64,000 bases of DNA from positions 3,531,465 through 3,595,464 of the forward strand of contig CM074805.1 of NCBI GenBank assembly GCA_037447605.1. Reading direction: 5' to 3'. The stretch is from Zygnema circumcarinatum. Lineage: Eukaryota; Streptophyta; Zygnematophyceae; Zygnematales; Zygnemataceae. The notes below the pieces were generated by a model that saw nothing but the letters and a program-made list of their open reading frames with translations, ran no database searches and was not told where the DNA came from. Shown piece by piece: positions 42,001 to 52,286 of the stretch (its first letter is position 1; every line of letters begins with the position of its first letter). The position numbers and the translations under genes are program-made.

Positions 42001-44837
42001 AGGATGGTGATGATCAGTGCAGGGATAAGTGCTGCCAGAATGTACTCCAAAGGAACCTTGCCCATGTCCTGTACATAGAATCTGTGTAAAACATCTTCAG
42101 GGTTTTTAGGGTTGCACACGCGTAGTTTAGGAGACTGCACGTTCTTTGAGTCTTTGACATCAATCGTTTTAATGTTTTGGCGATTCGAGTTAGGACCACA
42201 GAGTTTATAAGGCAGCATCTTGAACTTGCCTTTGTGACAGTCCAAAAGCTTGTGGCGTTCCATGTGTTGGGAATTGGAAGTCGGCGGGGCACCCCAGAGG
42301 GGGTGCTACTCACAGCATATGACATGAGCGTCCAAACCAAAACCTGCACACAGCCTTCGTCCCTTACCTTCACTCATAAGCTGGACCAAAAAGCTCAATA
42401 TTAAACTGCCTACAACAAATCATGGGTCATGTTCGACTTTTTGTGCAGAGGGGTGGAGGGCAGGGTCCCACCATGAGCGGCGGCCCATAGTCCGCAAGTA
42501 GAGAGCGGAAGATTGCAGAAGTGTACCGCCATGACCGGGCCGTGCGAGAGAGCAGAGCGGTAACCACGAGGGCCAAGCCGAGAAGGAGCCCCCAAAGACC
42601 ATTCACAAGGCGCCACGTGTACTCGTTGGCCTCCGCCCTGCATGCATGCATGCACCATCATCATCATATACCATGCTAGAAACAAATGCAAGCGCAGCAT
42701 CAAGCCTCTGGTTGCTTTCAGTCTGCAGCATGTACATGATCACGCATGCATTGCTATTGCAAAGCATTCGAGATAGAACATTCTGCTTTCACCATTCGTC
42801 GTATGGTTTCCTTGTGTTTTGAACCCACCCGTACTCCTCGTTGACCTGAAACTCCTCCTTCCATCCTTTGATGGCCTCCTGCGCGAACAGTACGGCTATG
42901 AGCGCTCCGAACAGCTCTCCTGAAAACCGAGTGAACCTGCACTAAGAACATGTAAGAGCATCTCGAGTATATGTATTGGCCTAGTTGCCTGCCCCCTTTC
43001 CGGCCGTTAAGGTTGTAAGTAAAATTTTGATCGACAACAATCACTTGTCGACTTGATTTTCTAGGACATCGTTTGAGCAATGTACAACTTTTGGTGTTCC
43101 GAAATTTTCAAGGCTTGTGGTCTCAAAGCTTACCATTTTATAAGGTCGCAAATATTAAATACGGCGAGCAGGAGACACATGGCGGCCGTCCAGATGCACA
43201 CCCATGCGGTCCATGCAAGAAATAGTTCTCGTCCAAGTTCCCTTCTATCTTTGGCAAAATCATACATGAATATGTACAGAAGGACTATAGGCTCTGCTAC
43301 TCCCACAATGAGGAGTGGCTGTCCGCCCACAAGTGCCTGCAGTTCCATTGTTACAAAATGAAAATCTTCCCTGAGGATATTTCACCCTCCAAAACACCGA
43401 AGGATAAAGTGGAAGGCAGAAGTTTCAATACTGAAGAAAAGATCTAATCAGAAGAAAGTTTAATTCACTGGATCAGTGACTTCAATAACTAGATGGCGAC
43501 AAATGTCCTTGTCGAAAGCATTAACGAATCCAGCCTTTGAAAGAACACACGAACCACCAGGAAATGTACAAGGAAGAGGAGAAGGAGCGAGAGAGGGAGA
43601 ACGAGGAAGCAAAGGAGGAGAAAGAGGAGAGGGGGGGAAGAGAGAGATTCACCTGAATGATGCCTGCAATGCCAGTAGCAACCAGTACATTCACTCCCGT
43701 CAGGATGCCATCTGCAGAAAAGGCGACGTTACTAGTATGTAAACGTTTTGTCCAGAATCACGAATCAACTTATGTGTGCTTCTTTGCAGCGTACGAACCA
43801 GTGGACCCTAATTTATCCTACGATGTGGAGCCGTATAATAACTGCATTCCCATGGTTGTCCGTCGACCATTTGCCTGTGCATGCATTAAATGTTTCACCA
43901 GTCGCTGACTATCTCTTCAATAGTTCTCTGGAAGCCATGCTCTTTGACCCTATTCAGTCATGGATTAAGCACGAGTTCTGTTCTTTTGACTAACTCATCA
44001 TTTTAATGTATGCCTATCACCACCTTTGGGGGACAGATATCAAGCCTTTTTTTAAAAAAAATTTGAACGGACGTCCGATATGCAGGTTTTTAGATTGTAC
44101 CCTTGACAAAACCCTTTCCATAAAGAGGGAATGAAAATGATGTCAAGGTCGTCCATACAAGTTGCCTTATTGTCTCGCCGCTTCTTTTGCCTAAGTGCTG
44201 GGTGAGCATTAGGGCCAAAACAACGGCTACTTTTGAGCATGAGAAATTGCAAGCATTCTACATCATTCTCTTTGGGAAACCAACCGTTTTTAAAAGTTAC
44301 TGGCCTCGTACGCTTCAAGAAGTTACAGGTTTCCAATGTTTTCAATGTTTGGAACACGGACCAAGCTCAGGAGATACAAAGGGTCCTTTTATCTTTTTGC
44401 TTGCGCCTCTAAAAATGAGAGAAGGATCCTTTCGAGGAGGAAAACAAACTGCTCTCGGAAACACTTTTAAGGTTTTTGGGCTTTTAAGGTTTTTAGGGTT
44501 TTTAGAGAAACCCTAAAACCCGCACTACGACTTTTATGAGGCGCAGAGATCCTCACAATCGGCCAAAATGCAAGGCGGCAGCCTGCAACGACGACCTGAG
44601 AAGCAATTGTGCACCCCCGAAACCCTAAACGGTGTAGTGCGCCCTACCCGTTGCAGTATTCAGCTGCTGCCCAAAGGCCAAAGCAGGCAGAACTGAGGCA
44701 AAGAATATGTACGTTGAAGGAGCAAAAATCCGAAATCCCATGCGCATTCCCTCTCTCCAGTCATGCATGTACCACGGCAGACGCGCGGCGACATCCTCCA
44801 TTACCCCGGCTCCGGGGCGGAGGCGGAACTTCCCCAT
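39061..44837 (-). CDS. BOR: BOR-type borate efflux transporter
   Basis: Thirteen exons keep one frame: 44837-44648, 43711-43653, 43336-43134, 42936-42829, 42637-42472, 42343-42230, 42068-41841, 41654-41411, 41095-40935, 40604-40450, 40124-39857, 39432-39223, 39111-39061 (718 aa; Arabidopsis BOR1 is 704). It belongs to the SLC4/HCO3- transporter family and would export borate at the plasma membrane. Hallmarks: [73 protein letters not shown] then [37 protein letters not shown]; and [17 protein letters not shown]-terminal [14 protein letters not shown] segment resembles the plant BOR tail. Exon 6 ends in a GC donor (AAG/GCAAGT). The start is the first in-frame ATG; a 5' intron acceptor (TTGCAG) lies just upstream, so another exon is possible. 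Introns carry telomere-like tracts. Confidence 0.95.
40873..40920 (+). repeat. Telomere-like tract (TTTTTAGGG)n in BOR intron 9
   Basis: One TTTTAGGG and then about four TTTTTAGGG units in tandem, bounded by a broken repeat. It sits in the intron directly after exon 9, which ends at 40935. Green-lineage telomeres are TTTAGGG (most plants) or TTTTAGGG (Chlamydomonas); the five-T unit is a variant. Confidence 0.85.
42101..42116 (+). repeat. Short telomere-like motif in BOR intron 6
   Basis: A single AGGGTTTTTAGGGTTG run, the same nine-base unit as the longer tracts, between exons 6 and 7 of the borate transporter. On its own it could be chance; two other BOR introns carry the same motif. Confidence 0.5.
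44470..44630. repeat. Telomere-like motifs in both orientations, BOR intron 1
   Basis: TTTTTAGGG-type units at 44470-44502 meet inverted CCCTAAAAC motifs at 44508-44521, and an AAACCCTAAAC telo-box lies at 44620-44630, close to exon 1. Telo-boxes (AAACCCTA) are known plant cis-elements near start sites of highly expressed genes. Here the inverted arrangement would also form a small hairpin. Confidence 0.6.
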
Positions 44838-46058
44838 TGCTTCTTCCTGCAACAGCTGAAGCCCTAAGCAAACAACCTTCCTGCAAGCCTGAAGGCTGGC
44901 TCATGCATGCACGCGCTGCAGCCCCTTCGCAAGAAAAGAGCTCGGCAATGCGTGTGTGGAAGGAGGCCCATGGCAAGGAATTGGCGATGATCTCACGATG
45001 GCGATGCCATCAAATGCACATGCATATGAACAAACGCAAAATGTAGAACCGAATGTGAAGCGGCTGCAGATTGTGCTAACTCACACTCATCGAAGAGCGA
45101 ACTGGCAGTGATCTCACGATGGCACACTCATCGGTTGCTTTTATTAGAACTTGTCGGCCAAATCGTTCGAAAAAAATCTTTTGGAAAATTTTGTCTCGGT
45201 TCGGAAGCTTCACTTTCTACCACACCGAAGGCAAAGAACAGAGCGGGCTCCTGCCACATGTCTGCATGCCGGCGTCGCATGCAAAGCGAGTGCCAGCCTT
45301 CGACAGTGCGCTTCGGGATCTATCTCAAATAGCGCAGGAATGCATGTACCGGTTTCGAAATCAATTTCTTCAGGAAATGTCGCAAATTGACACTGTCCAA
45401 TTGCTGAAGGGAAAGTCGTAGGCAGTAAAAATCTACAGGAGCACCAGATAAGACAAAGAGCAAAGACAAGCGCAACAGTGCAAGACTGCACTTTTACTTA
45501 GACATTGCTAACCTCTATTTCATGGTAATAAAAGGATGGGTACAGTGGAGCGAAATGGCTACGATGGAGAAGGTTGAAATAGAACCCCGAAATTATATTC
45601 GGAAGTAAACAAATGCTTTTCTGCAAGAGGAAGGAGGGCAGGAGCAAGAGGGCGGAGGGGCCTAATGAAAATGGAGTAGGGAGAGCGGAAAACTAGTTAT
45701 GCTCCAAATCCGGTATGACACACGTCGTGCATTGCATGCACCCATCAGATGAACCAACATGCTATCTTACAACCATACAATGTACAACAACATGCCATAT
45801 CCAACACGCACCTACACAAGACAAGGCACCATAGACCAAACTATGTACCACCCTAGGCCTTTCTTGTTAAGGTACCTCACTGACACAGCATTCTACCTCT
45901 ATTTTCCCTTCGTACACTTCCTTTGCCCATCTATCCACACTGTGAGAAGCTGACCCATGCACACAGCTCTTTTGCATTGTGCTAGGCTTCGTTCCACTCG
46001 CATTTTTCACGACCATTCACATGACACATGCCTGAGTGCACGTCAGTGTTTGGGACCA
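44838..46058. other. Spacer between BOR start and the MYB/RS gene end
   Basis: About 1.2 kb containing two copies of the dispersed repeat (44976-45037, 45096-45128) and several ATGCATGC-rich segments. Frames here (for example 45119-45421) show no known family. It presumably includes the BOR promoter. Confidence 0.45.
44976..45128 (+). repeat. Dispersed repeat family, copies C and E in tandem
   Basis: Copy C (44976-45037) carries TTGGCGATGATCTCACGATGG followed by CGATGCCATC and an ATGCACATG...GAACAAA tail like that of copies A and B. Copy E (45096-45128) repeats CTGGCAGTGATCTCACGATG only 120 bases downstream. The core GATGGC-GAT-GCCATC is itself a perfect inverted repeat. Confidence 0.55.
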
Positions 46059-49000
46059 TCATGTATTCATTCGAACTTCCCCACTGTCAAGGGGCCACCC
46101 TCTTGTCCTTGCAGACCCGCTCTCTGCAGGCCGAGTCGAGTACAGCTGCAGACTGAGATGAAGGTCTGCCTCTTGCAGTCCATCCGCAGGTTGTGTCCCC
46201 ATAGTCTTCACTTCTGCTTCGCCCACTTGAGGACAGGACCTTAGCTCCAACAATAGCTCCTGGGGATCATCTGACTTCATGCTCCGAGAGTGCTCTCCAC
46301 TCGGTGACATGCTCCTCCTCTTCTTTTCAGATGACGAGCGATGCCGGCTGCGAGCTGCCCTATCTTCAGAGCCTCTCGGAGATCGTGAACAAGACACAGA
46401 ACGCACCCGAGGTGGTGAACAAGACATAGAACGCTCCTGAGAACATGACCTTGACAGCGAACGCCCCTGGGAAGGGGAACGGGACATAGAACGATCCCGA
46501 GATTTCGAATGTGACATAGAACGCCCCCGAGACTGCGAGCATGATAGGGAACGCCCCGAGCGCACTTGAGATTGTGAACGTGACAACGAACGGCCCTTAG
46601 ATTGTGAAGGAGAAAGGGAACGTCCCTGAGATCGTGAACGAGAACGAGACATTGCACGTCCTTGAGATCGCGAACGAGACCTAGAACGCGTGATTCGCCC
46701 ATATCGCCTTGAGCTCGACGAAGTCAGTGACAGTGACCTCGACCGATATCGTGATCGAGATGAATGTGATGGTGATCGCAAAGGCATTCGGGAGCGACGA
46801 CTCCTCCCAGTATATGAGCGATCTCCGCATCTGCGTAGTCTGCGTTCCTCGTCCAATTCTTCCTTCAGTCGTTCGTTCTCTCTTCTGAACTCGGCTGCAT
46901 GGGTCTGAGCCGCTTTCTTCACATCTTTTTCGTGATGGTATCTGTCCTCCAGGTCAAGCCGCCTTCGCTCCAATAGTTCAACATCCGCGTCATACTTTTT
47001 GCGCATTTCATTAGCCACATCCCTTCCGTTCTTCTTGGCTTCAACCTCCCCTTGCTCCGCCTTGATTCTCGCCTTCTCTGCGAATGCCTTCTCCTCCTGC
47101 AGCACCTCGATCTCAAGCTTCAAATCTGCAACCTCGCGTTCTAGCAGCTGCATTCGCTCGAGTAATTCTGATGCTTCTCTTGTCAGCTGCCTCGCCTGCT
47201 TCTCCTCCTCATCTTGTCCCAAATGTAGCAGCTTTTCATGACTTCCAATCCCTGTCACACCATGTACAGCCAGGATTCCTTTACATTCTTCATTGAGGGC
47301 GGTCGCTTGCCCTCCTGCACCTCCCAATCCAACCATGCTTCTTTCTTCGGCCCTCTCCTGACTGCCTGGGCCACCTCCCCCCTCCATCTGTTTCGGCTGA
47401 TGTTGCAACTCCTCCCTTTTCAATACAATGCCTTCATCTGAGCTTCCCGCTTCCACCATTCTCTCATCTTCAGCTTTCGGCTCATCCCCTCCCCTGTCCC
47501 TCTTATGCAGCTCCTCTTGCAAAATATACATCTCCTTCCGTTGCTCATCTATGGTCTTTTCCAAACTTTCAATTGTCGCTCGCAATTGTGCCACTTCTGA
47601 TTCCACCATGGGCAGATTTTCCTTTGACGAACATGTCTGCTTTGGAAGTTGCTTCTCCTCCAATGCATGTTCCAATTCTTTCCTCAACTCCTCCATCTGC
47701 CTTCCTCTGTCCAAGAATTTTTCCCGCATGCCATTGTAGGACTTTGTGAGCCTCTCCTTTTCCCTCTCAAACTCCTCTTCCATACTCTTCATTGCTGCCT
47801 CCTTTTCCTTGAAATCCTCCTCGCTTACCCATCCTGACCCCCTTCCTCCGATCCTTTTCTTCAGCGCCGCCTTTGTGTCTTCCAACTCCCTTAATCTCAC
47901 CATCACTCTTTCTCGGCTACGCTGTTCGTTCTGCAGTTCCACTCGCAGCTTCTTTGCTTCCATTTGAGCAGCAACTTTTTCACCATCCAATTCTCTTGTG
48001 AGCTCTTTATATTTCAACCACTCCGTCATCTTTTTCTTCAACTCTGCTTCTGTCTGTGCCAGCCGACGCTGTAAATCCTCCACCGCCTTATCCTTTGGCG
48101 GTGGGGCTCCATCTTTGCCTTTTACACATTTTCCTACTGCCTGTGGAATTCCTCTCCCGTCAGCCAACCCCCCATATTTACCTTTCAATCCTGCAGCATT
48201 CTCTTTGTAGATAATCGCTTTATCCAAACCATTTTTCGCTTGTGCGTTCGCTTCTCCTCCCGCACCTTCCAACAGATCACCCTTGGCCCTCAATTTCTCC
48301 TGCAGCCCCTTCACCAACTCTTCCTGTTCCAACAGGCGTTCAATCCATTTCTGCTCCTCCGCATTTCCTGATGTCGAAAGTTCTTCGTTCCTCTTCATTG
48401 CTGCCTCTGCTTTCTCCTTCCAAAACTGCCCTTCTTTCTGCGATTCTGCCAACTTCTCCTTCAGCTCATTCTCCTTCATTGCAGTGGCCGACTTTGCCTC
48501 TTCCCCTCTCACTTCTGACAATCGCTGCAACGCTGCTTTTAGCTTCCCGTCGGCCTCCTTCTTCTGACATTCCACCACAGCCTTCAACTTATTTGCCTCC
48601 TCCACTGCGGCCAATAGCTTTGATTTCTCGTTTTCTAGCCTGCTCAGCACAATGGCGTTCTCACTCTCTTTGGCAGTAGCAAGCTTTTCCATTTCGGCCG
48701 CCTGTCGCGATAACTCTCCATTCTTTTGTTGTACCGCAGCAACTGCTTCCCCCCCCTCTTTCAACAACTGGACTAACCTGTCTACCTCTTGTTGAAGAAC
48801 AGAAATATGCTTTTCCTTCTCTCGTAGCATCACCTTTGACTCCCCGTTCCCTTGCAACTCTCGCATCAAACTGTTGATTGTCTCCTCCTTGTCTTTTACA
48901 AACTTGATCAAATTCAATTTGTCTTGTTCTTGCTCTTGCCGAACAGCATCAGCCATATCTACCTTCTCCTTCAAAACTCTAATGGTATTATCTCTCTCTT

Positions 49001-50714
49001 GCCGTTCTCGCCAAACATTACCAATTAGCTCCTCTTTTTCCTTAAGCGACCTGTTCAGATGATGCTTCTCTTGCCGCAAACTTGCAATCGACTCTCCTTG
49101 CTCTTTCAGCGTTTTCTGTAATTTATTCTTCTCTTGCTGTATGAGGTCAGTCACCCCCTCCTCTTTCTTCAATAATCGGTTCAGGTCCTCTTTCTCTTGT
49201 CGTATGTTAGCAATCCTCTCATCCCTCTCCTTTAACATTCTAACGCAAATTTCTTTCTCTTGCCGTAGACGACCAATTGCTTCGTCCCTATCTTTCAATA
49301 TAATGGTGACCTTCTCTTTCTCTCGGTGTATGGTAGTAACAGTCTCCACCTCCTTTTCCAGCCTTCTGTTCAAATCGACTCTCTCTTCCTGTAATGTTTG
49401 TATTGTTTCCTCTTTCTCTTGCAATAACCTTTTCGTTACTTCATTCTCCTTCAATACCTTAAGAACCTTTTCCTCTCCTTCTATACGAAGCACATTTGCT
49501 TCCTCTAACCTCCGTTGAAACTCTTTGCTTTCCTGCTCCCACTGTTTCCTTTCCTCCTGTAGCGCTCCCATCACTCTCCTTAACGAACCATCCCATGTTT
49601 CTCTTTCTACCCGCCACGCGTTCTTCTCTGATTGCAGCACCTTGATCTCTGACTCCCTCTTTTCCTTTTCCCTTTCCCAAGCTTTTCTTTCTTCCACCGA
49701 ATTCGTCCTTCTTTCCACTGCATCCTCATTCTTCTCACTCACTGTGCTGTCCATTCCAACTCTGGCATCTCCCCTCCTTCCAACGCTCCAATTTTCATGA
49801 ACCAGTTTCAAACTTTCAAGCTCATCTAACAACTTTTGTTCTCTGGCTTTCAGCTCTATCCGTTCACGCCTCCAGTTCTCCTCCACTTCCTGTAATCTGG
49901 TAGACCATTCCAAAGAGACCTCTGTAATAGCCTCTTCTTTCATTCTTTCCACATAGTCGTCGTCGTATCCAATCACAATTCTCCCACCTTCTTCCTCACT
50001 CCACTCTTCATCTACCTGCACCATGACTCTCTCTGCAACATCATTTCCAGCATCATCCATTTTTCCTCCAGCTTGGTTGAGATCCAGCTGCCCCCTTCCT
50101 TCCGCTACAGCCTCGGCCACCTCATCCCTTCCAACAAGGTTGCAATCATGAACCTCTCCTTCCCTGCATGGCGGTGTGGCTGTCCCTCCGTTTGGCGTCC
50201 GGTTGCCTGACTGGCTTTGAGCCGCTACCACAGCTGAAGATGGGAGCATTTCCCGACTGATCCTCTCTCCTCTCTGCCCTCGATCATCTACCACACTTCG
50301 AGCAAGCCCATCATTCTGCCTCTGAAAGCCACCTTTACCATTGTTCGACTCAAGCATCCCGTAGCGGTCACGGCATGAACGAGCTGAGCGTTTCACTAAT
50401 CCGAGCTTACTTAGCTTATGCAATTGCTCAACTCCATGGATTTCCACAAACTGCATCAGTACAGAATCTTCTTCTGAAGACCACTTCCCCCGCTTTGAAC
50501 GAGGCTCGGTTGGACTGACACTGTTTCGTCGAATCTTTGCATTTTCATGCTCTTGCCCTCCAGTCAATCTAACAGCTAAGTCGACAGAATTCTTATCCGC
50601 AAGGCTTTTCTTGGCCTTCTCCTTTACCCAGTCATGAGGCAACATTCGCTCTGAAATTAATCCGTTTGGACTCTGAACTAGAGGGCGCCCCTGCTTCGGA
50701 CTCCTATAATCCAT
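46059..50714 (-). CDS. MYB/SANT protein with giant coiled coil and RS-repeat tail
   Basis: A single uninterrupted frame of 1,551 codons. Residues about 74-122 form one MYB/SANT-like repeat (RGKWSSEEDSVLMQF, HKLSKLGLVKRSARSCRDRY). Residues about 265-1300 are almost continuous heptad-rich coiled coil, with many short units of the type KEREETIxxLRQEKEDL. Residues about 1305-1480 form an RS domain of 12-13-residue repeats resembling GRSLSRSQSQ, as in SR splicing factors. There is no transmembrane segment; a nuclear scaffold or splicing-body role is inferred from composition only. The combination of SANT, a long coil and an RS tail is not one I recognise. It is intronless, unlike most neighbours, and the nearby 53551-54732 gene shares the SANT style. 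A possible 5' UTR exon lies around 51074-51181 (GTGAGT donor), with an acceptor (TTTCAG) just before the start. Confidence 0.85.
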   Translation of the reverse strand: MDYRSPKQGRPLVQSPNGLISERMLPHDWVKEKAKKSLADKNSVDLAVRLTGGQEHENAKIRRNSVSPTEPRSKRGKWSSEEDSVLMQFVEIHGVEQLHKLSKLGLVKRSARSCRDRYGMLESNNGKGGFQRQNDGLARSVVDDRGQRGERISREMLPSSAVVAAQSQSGNRTPNGGTATPPCREGEVHDCNLVGRDEVAEAVAEGRGQLDLNQAGGKMDDAGNDVAERVMVQVDEEWSEEEGGRIVIGYDDDYVERMKEEAITEVSLEWSTRLQEVEENWRRERIELKAREQKLLDELESLKLVHENWSVGRRGDARVGMDSTVSEKNEDAVERRTNSVEERKAWEREKEKRESEIKVLQSEKNAWRVERETWDGSLRRVMGALQEERKQWEQESKEFQRRLEEANVLRIEGEEKVLKVLKENEVTKRLLQEKEETIQTLQEERVDLNRRLEKEVETVTTIHREKEKVTIILKDRDEAIGRLRQEKEICVRMLKERDERIANIRQEKEDLNRLLKKEEGVTDLIQQEKNKLQKTLKEQGESIASLRQEKHHLNRSLKEKEELIGNVWRERQERDNTIRVLKEKVDMADAVRQEQEQDKLNLIKFVKDKEETINSLMRELQGNGESKVMLREKEKHISVLQQEVDRLVQLLKEGGEAVAAVQQKNGELSRQAAEMEKLATAKESENAIVLSRLENEKSKLLAAVEEANKLKAVVECQKKEADGKLKAALQRLSEVRGEEAKSATAMKENELKEKLAESQKEGQFWKEKAEAAMKRNEELSTSGNAEEQKWIERLLEQEELVKGLQEKLRAKGDLLEGAGGEANAQAKNGLDKAIIYKENAAGLKGKYGGLADGRGIPQAVGKCVKGKDGAPPPKDKAVEDLQRRLAQTEAELKKKMTEWLKYKELTRELDGEKVAAQMEAKKLRVELQNEQRSRERVMVRLRELEDTKAALKKRIGGRGSGWVSEEDFKEKEAAMKSMEEEFEREKERLTKSYNGMREKFLDRGRQMEELRKELEHALEEKQLPKQTCSSKENLPMVESEVAQLRATIESLEKTIDEQRKEMYILQEELHKRDRGGDEPKAEDERMVEAGSSDEGIVLKREELQHQPKQMEGGGGPGSQERAEERSMVGLGGAGGQATALNEECKGILAVHGVTGIGSHEKLLHLGQDEEEKQARQLTREASELLERMQLLEREVADLKLEIEVLQEEKAFAEKARIKAEQGEVEAKKNGRDVANEMRKKYDADVELLERRRLDLEDRYHHEKDVKKAAQTHAAEFRRENERLKEELDEERRLRRCGDRSYTGRSRRSRMPLRSPSHSSRSRYRSRSLSLTSSSSRRYGRITRSRSRSRSQGRAMSRSRSRSQGRSLSPSQSKGRSLSRSQSQVRSGRSLSCSQSRGRSMSHSKSRDRSMSRSPSQGRSLSRSCSQERSMSCSPPRVRSVSCSRSPRGSEDRAARSRHRSSSEKKRRSMSPSGEHSRSMKSDDPQELLLELRSCPQVGEAEVKTMGTQPADGLQEADLHLSLQLYSTRPAESGSARTRGWPLDSGEVRMNT
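46290..46790 (-). repeat. RS-domain coding repeat
   Basis: Tandem, degenerate 36-39-bp units encode about a dozen Gly-Arg-Ser-x-Ser-x-Ser-type repeats at the C-terminus of the MYB/coiled-coil protein. Codon use among units varies, so the repeats are old or selected at protein level. Alternate frames through this block are shadows. Confidence 0.75.
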
Positions 50715-51220
50715 CTCAACTGAAACTGGTGATTGATCCTACTTCAAGTATCCCTAAACCAGGCATACTCGTTCAACTGGACGAGGATGCCCTTCTGTTC
50801 CTCCTCTACTCGGGGCTTGCATAGCTCCCATACGTATGCCCCTTTGTAAATATCGCTCTGCATCAGAAATATGCAGAATAACAAGCTTCTATGGCTCAAT
50901 ACTTGACGACGATCTGTACGTAGGTATACAAATCATTGAGTACGATTTTCCACCGTGAAATACAGAAGGTGTTGAGCGACTAATTATGAACATATACTCG
51001 GCCCATACAACCAAGATCCCAGTCGCAACTCCTGCCATGTGAAAGACAACGAAAATAATGGAGGACTCACCTCTACCTCCATCTCTTCATCGAGCTTCAA
51101 AAACTGTGCTGAATTTAAACGCGCTGAGAAGCTGCAGCTCAGAGCGTAGTTCCCCAATTGAAAACCTGTTTTCATGCTCATGAATCAGGGGCGGGACCGG
51201 CGCGGGCTGGGGGGGCTTGC

Positions 51221-51320
51221 AGTTTAGGGTTAGGGTTGGTTAGGGTTGGGAGTTAGGTTCGAGTTCGTTTTTAGGGTTTTAGGGTTTTTAGGGTTTTAGG
51301 GTTTTTAGGGTTTTTAGGGA
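51221..51320 (+). repeat. Interstitial telomere-like tract
   Basis: About 100 bases of mixed TTTAGGG, TTAGGG, TTTTAGGG and TTTTTAGGG units, partly degenerate at the left end and regular at the right end. It directly abuts the MITE that starts at 51337. Mixed unit lengths suggest either an old healed break or a locally amplified satellite. Confidence 0.85.
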
Positions 51321-51336
51321 CAGAGTGTGTTTTGCC

Positions 51337-51706
51337 TATAGCTCCGTATGTATCAAACGCGTTAATACACTGTATAATACATGCGTATTATACAACATTT
51401 AAAAATACAGTGTATTTTTAATGTATTTAACGTATTTTTTTTATTTTCGTGCTTAGTTGAACAAAGATTGATTATAATATTGAAATTCCAGCACTTGCCA
51501 AGTCACGTCACTTGCCAAACACTCAACACGTGTGACTTGGTCCGTACATGTTGGTACACCCCTTCCGTATATAATTTCCGTACGTATCTATGTTCCGATT
51601 GTACGGATGTTAACAGTTGCGTTAAGGTATTATACAGTGTATAATACAGTATTAATACTGTATTATACATTGTATCGAACCTCAGTGTGTATAATACGGA
51701 GCTATA
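51337..51706. mobile_element. TA-flanked MITE with TAGCTCCGTAT termini
   Basis: The ends read TA-TAGCTCCGTAT and ATACGGAGCTA-TA, inverted copies flanked by TA. The roughly 366-bp interior is AT-rich, with many palindromic GTATAATAC/GTATTATAC motifs. TA duplication plus short inverted termini fits a Stowaway/Tc1-mariner-type MITE. There is no coding capacity. Confidence 0.7.
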
Positions 51707-51796
51707 AGTTTTGCCCCCCCTCAGATTTTGGAAAAGCTGCACAGGTCGGACTAGTGAGTGGATCGTCTAGCCAACCTTTTTGAACTTTTTTTTTGG

Positions 51797-51848
51797 AAGT
51801 GTTCAATGTTCAAATGAAAAGGTTTCATTTGAACTTTCTGAACACTCG
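51797..51848. repeat. Hairpin (inverted repeat)
   Basis: GAAGTGTTCAATGTTCAAATGAAA pairs with TTTCATTTGAACTTTCTGAACACTC across a 2-4 base loop, a stem of about 23 bp with few mismatches. It could be a foldback remnant. No terminator or small-RNA role can be shown. Confidence 0.7.
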
Positions 51849-52134
51849 AAATGAATAGTTTTTCAAATTGATCAAAATAAAACTTAGTTTAATTGTTCAA
51901 AGTCTTGATCTGTTTGCTTACACGTGCGGATTCCAGTTTTTGCGACATAGGATTCAGGCAATCTGGTGGATTTGTACGATTTTGGACGGTACGGATATCG
52001 TACGGCAATGAAAACGGGCAGAATTTGGACTCGCGAGGACCTGGGTCCACGCGCTTTTGCGATTTGCCAAAAAACCCATTGTTGATCGGTGGATGCGAAG
52101 TAAACTAGAATTGAAAGTAAGAAGAAAGGAAAAG

Positions 52135-52213
52135 AAGTGGCATTAATCTCACAATGGCGAGGCCATCATTAATGTACATGGACAAAAACATCATGGGGAA
52201 CCACGAGGAACAC
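52135..52213 (+). repeat. Dispersed repeat family, copy B
   Basis: The plus strand carries GGCATTAATCTCACAATGGCG, then ATGTACATGGACAA, then CATGGGGAACCACGAGGAA, colinear with copy A at 14188-14265 (opposite strand). This is the best-matched pair in the window and defines a unit of at least 78 bases. Confidence 0.7.
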
Positions 52214-52264
52214 AAGAAACGCAAGGCTTTACTTTGCATGAAATGCGTGACAGGCTAGCAACTT

Positions 52265-52286
52265 GAGAGAGAGAGAGAGAGAGAGG
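52265..52286. repeat. (GA)11 microsatellite
   Basis: Eleven GA dinucleotides in tandem in intergenic DNA, just downstream of dispersed repeat copy B. Confidence 0.9.

Noticed and set aside
46277-46702. 141-codon minus-strand frame in the RS region
   Set aside because: It is an alternate frame of the tandem RS-coding repeat, sharing its periodicity.
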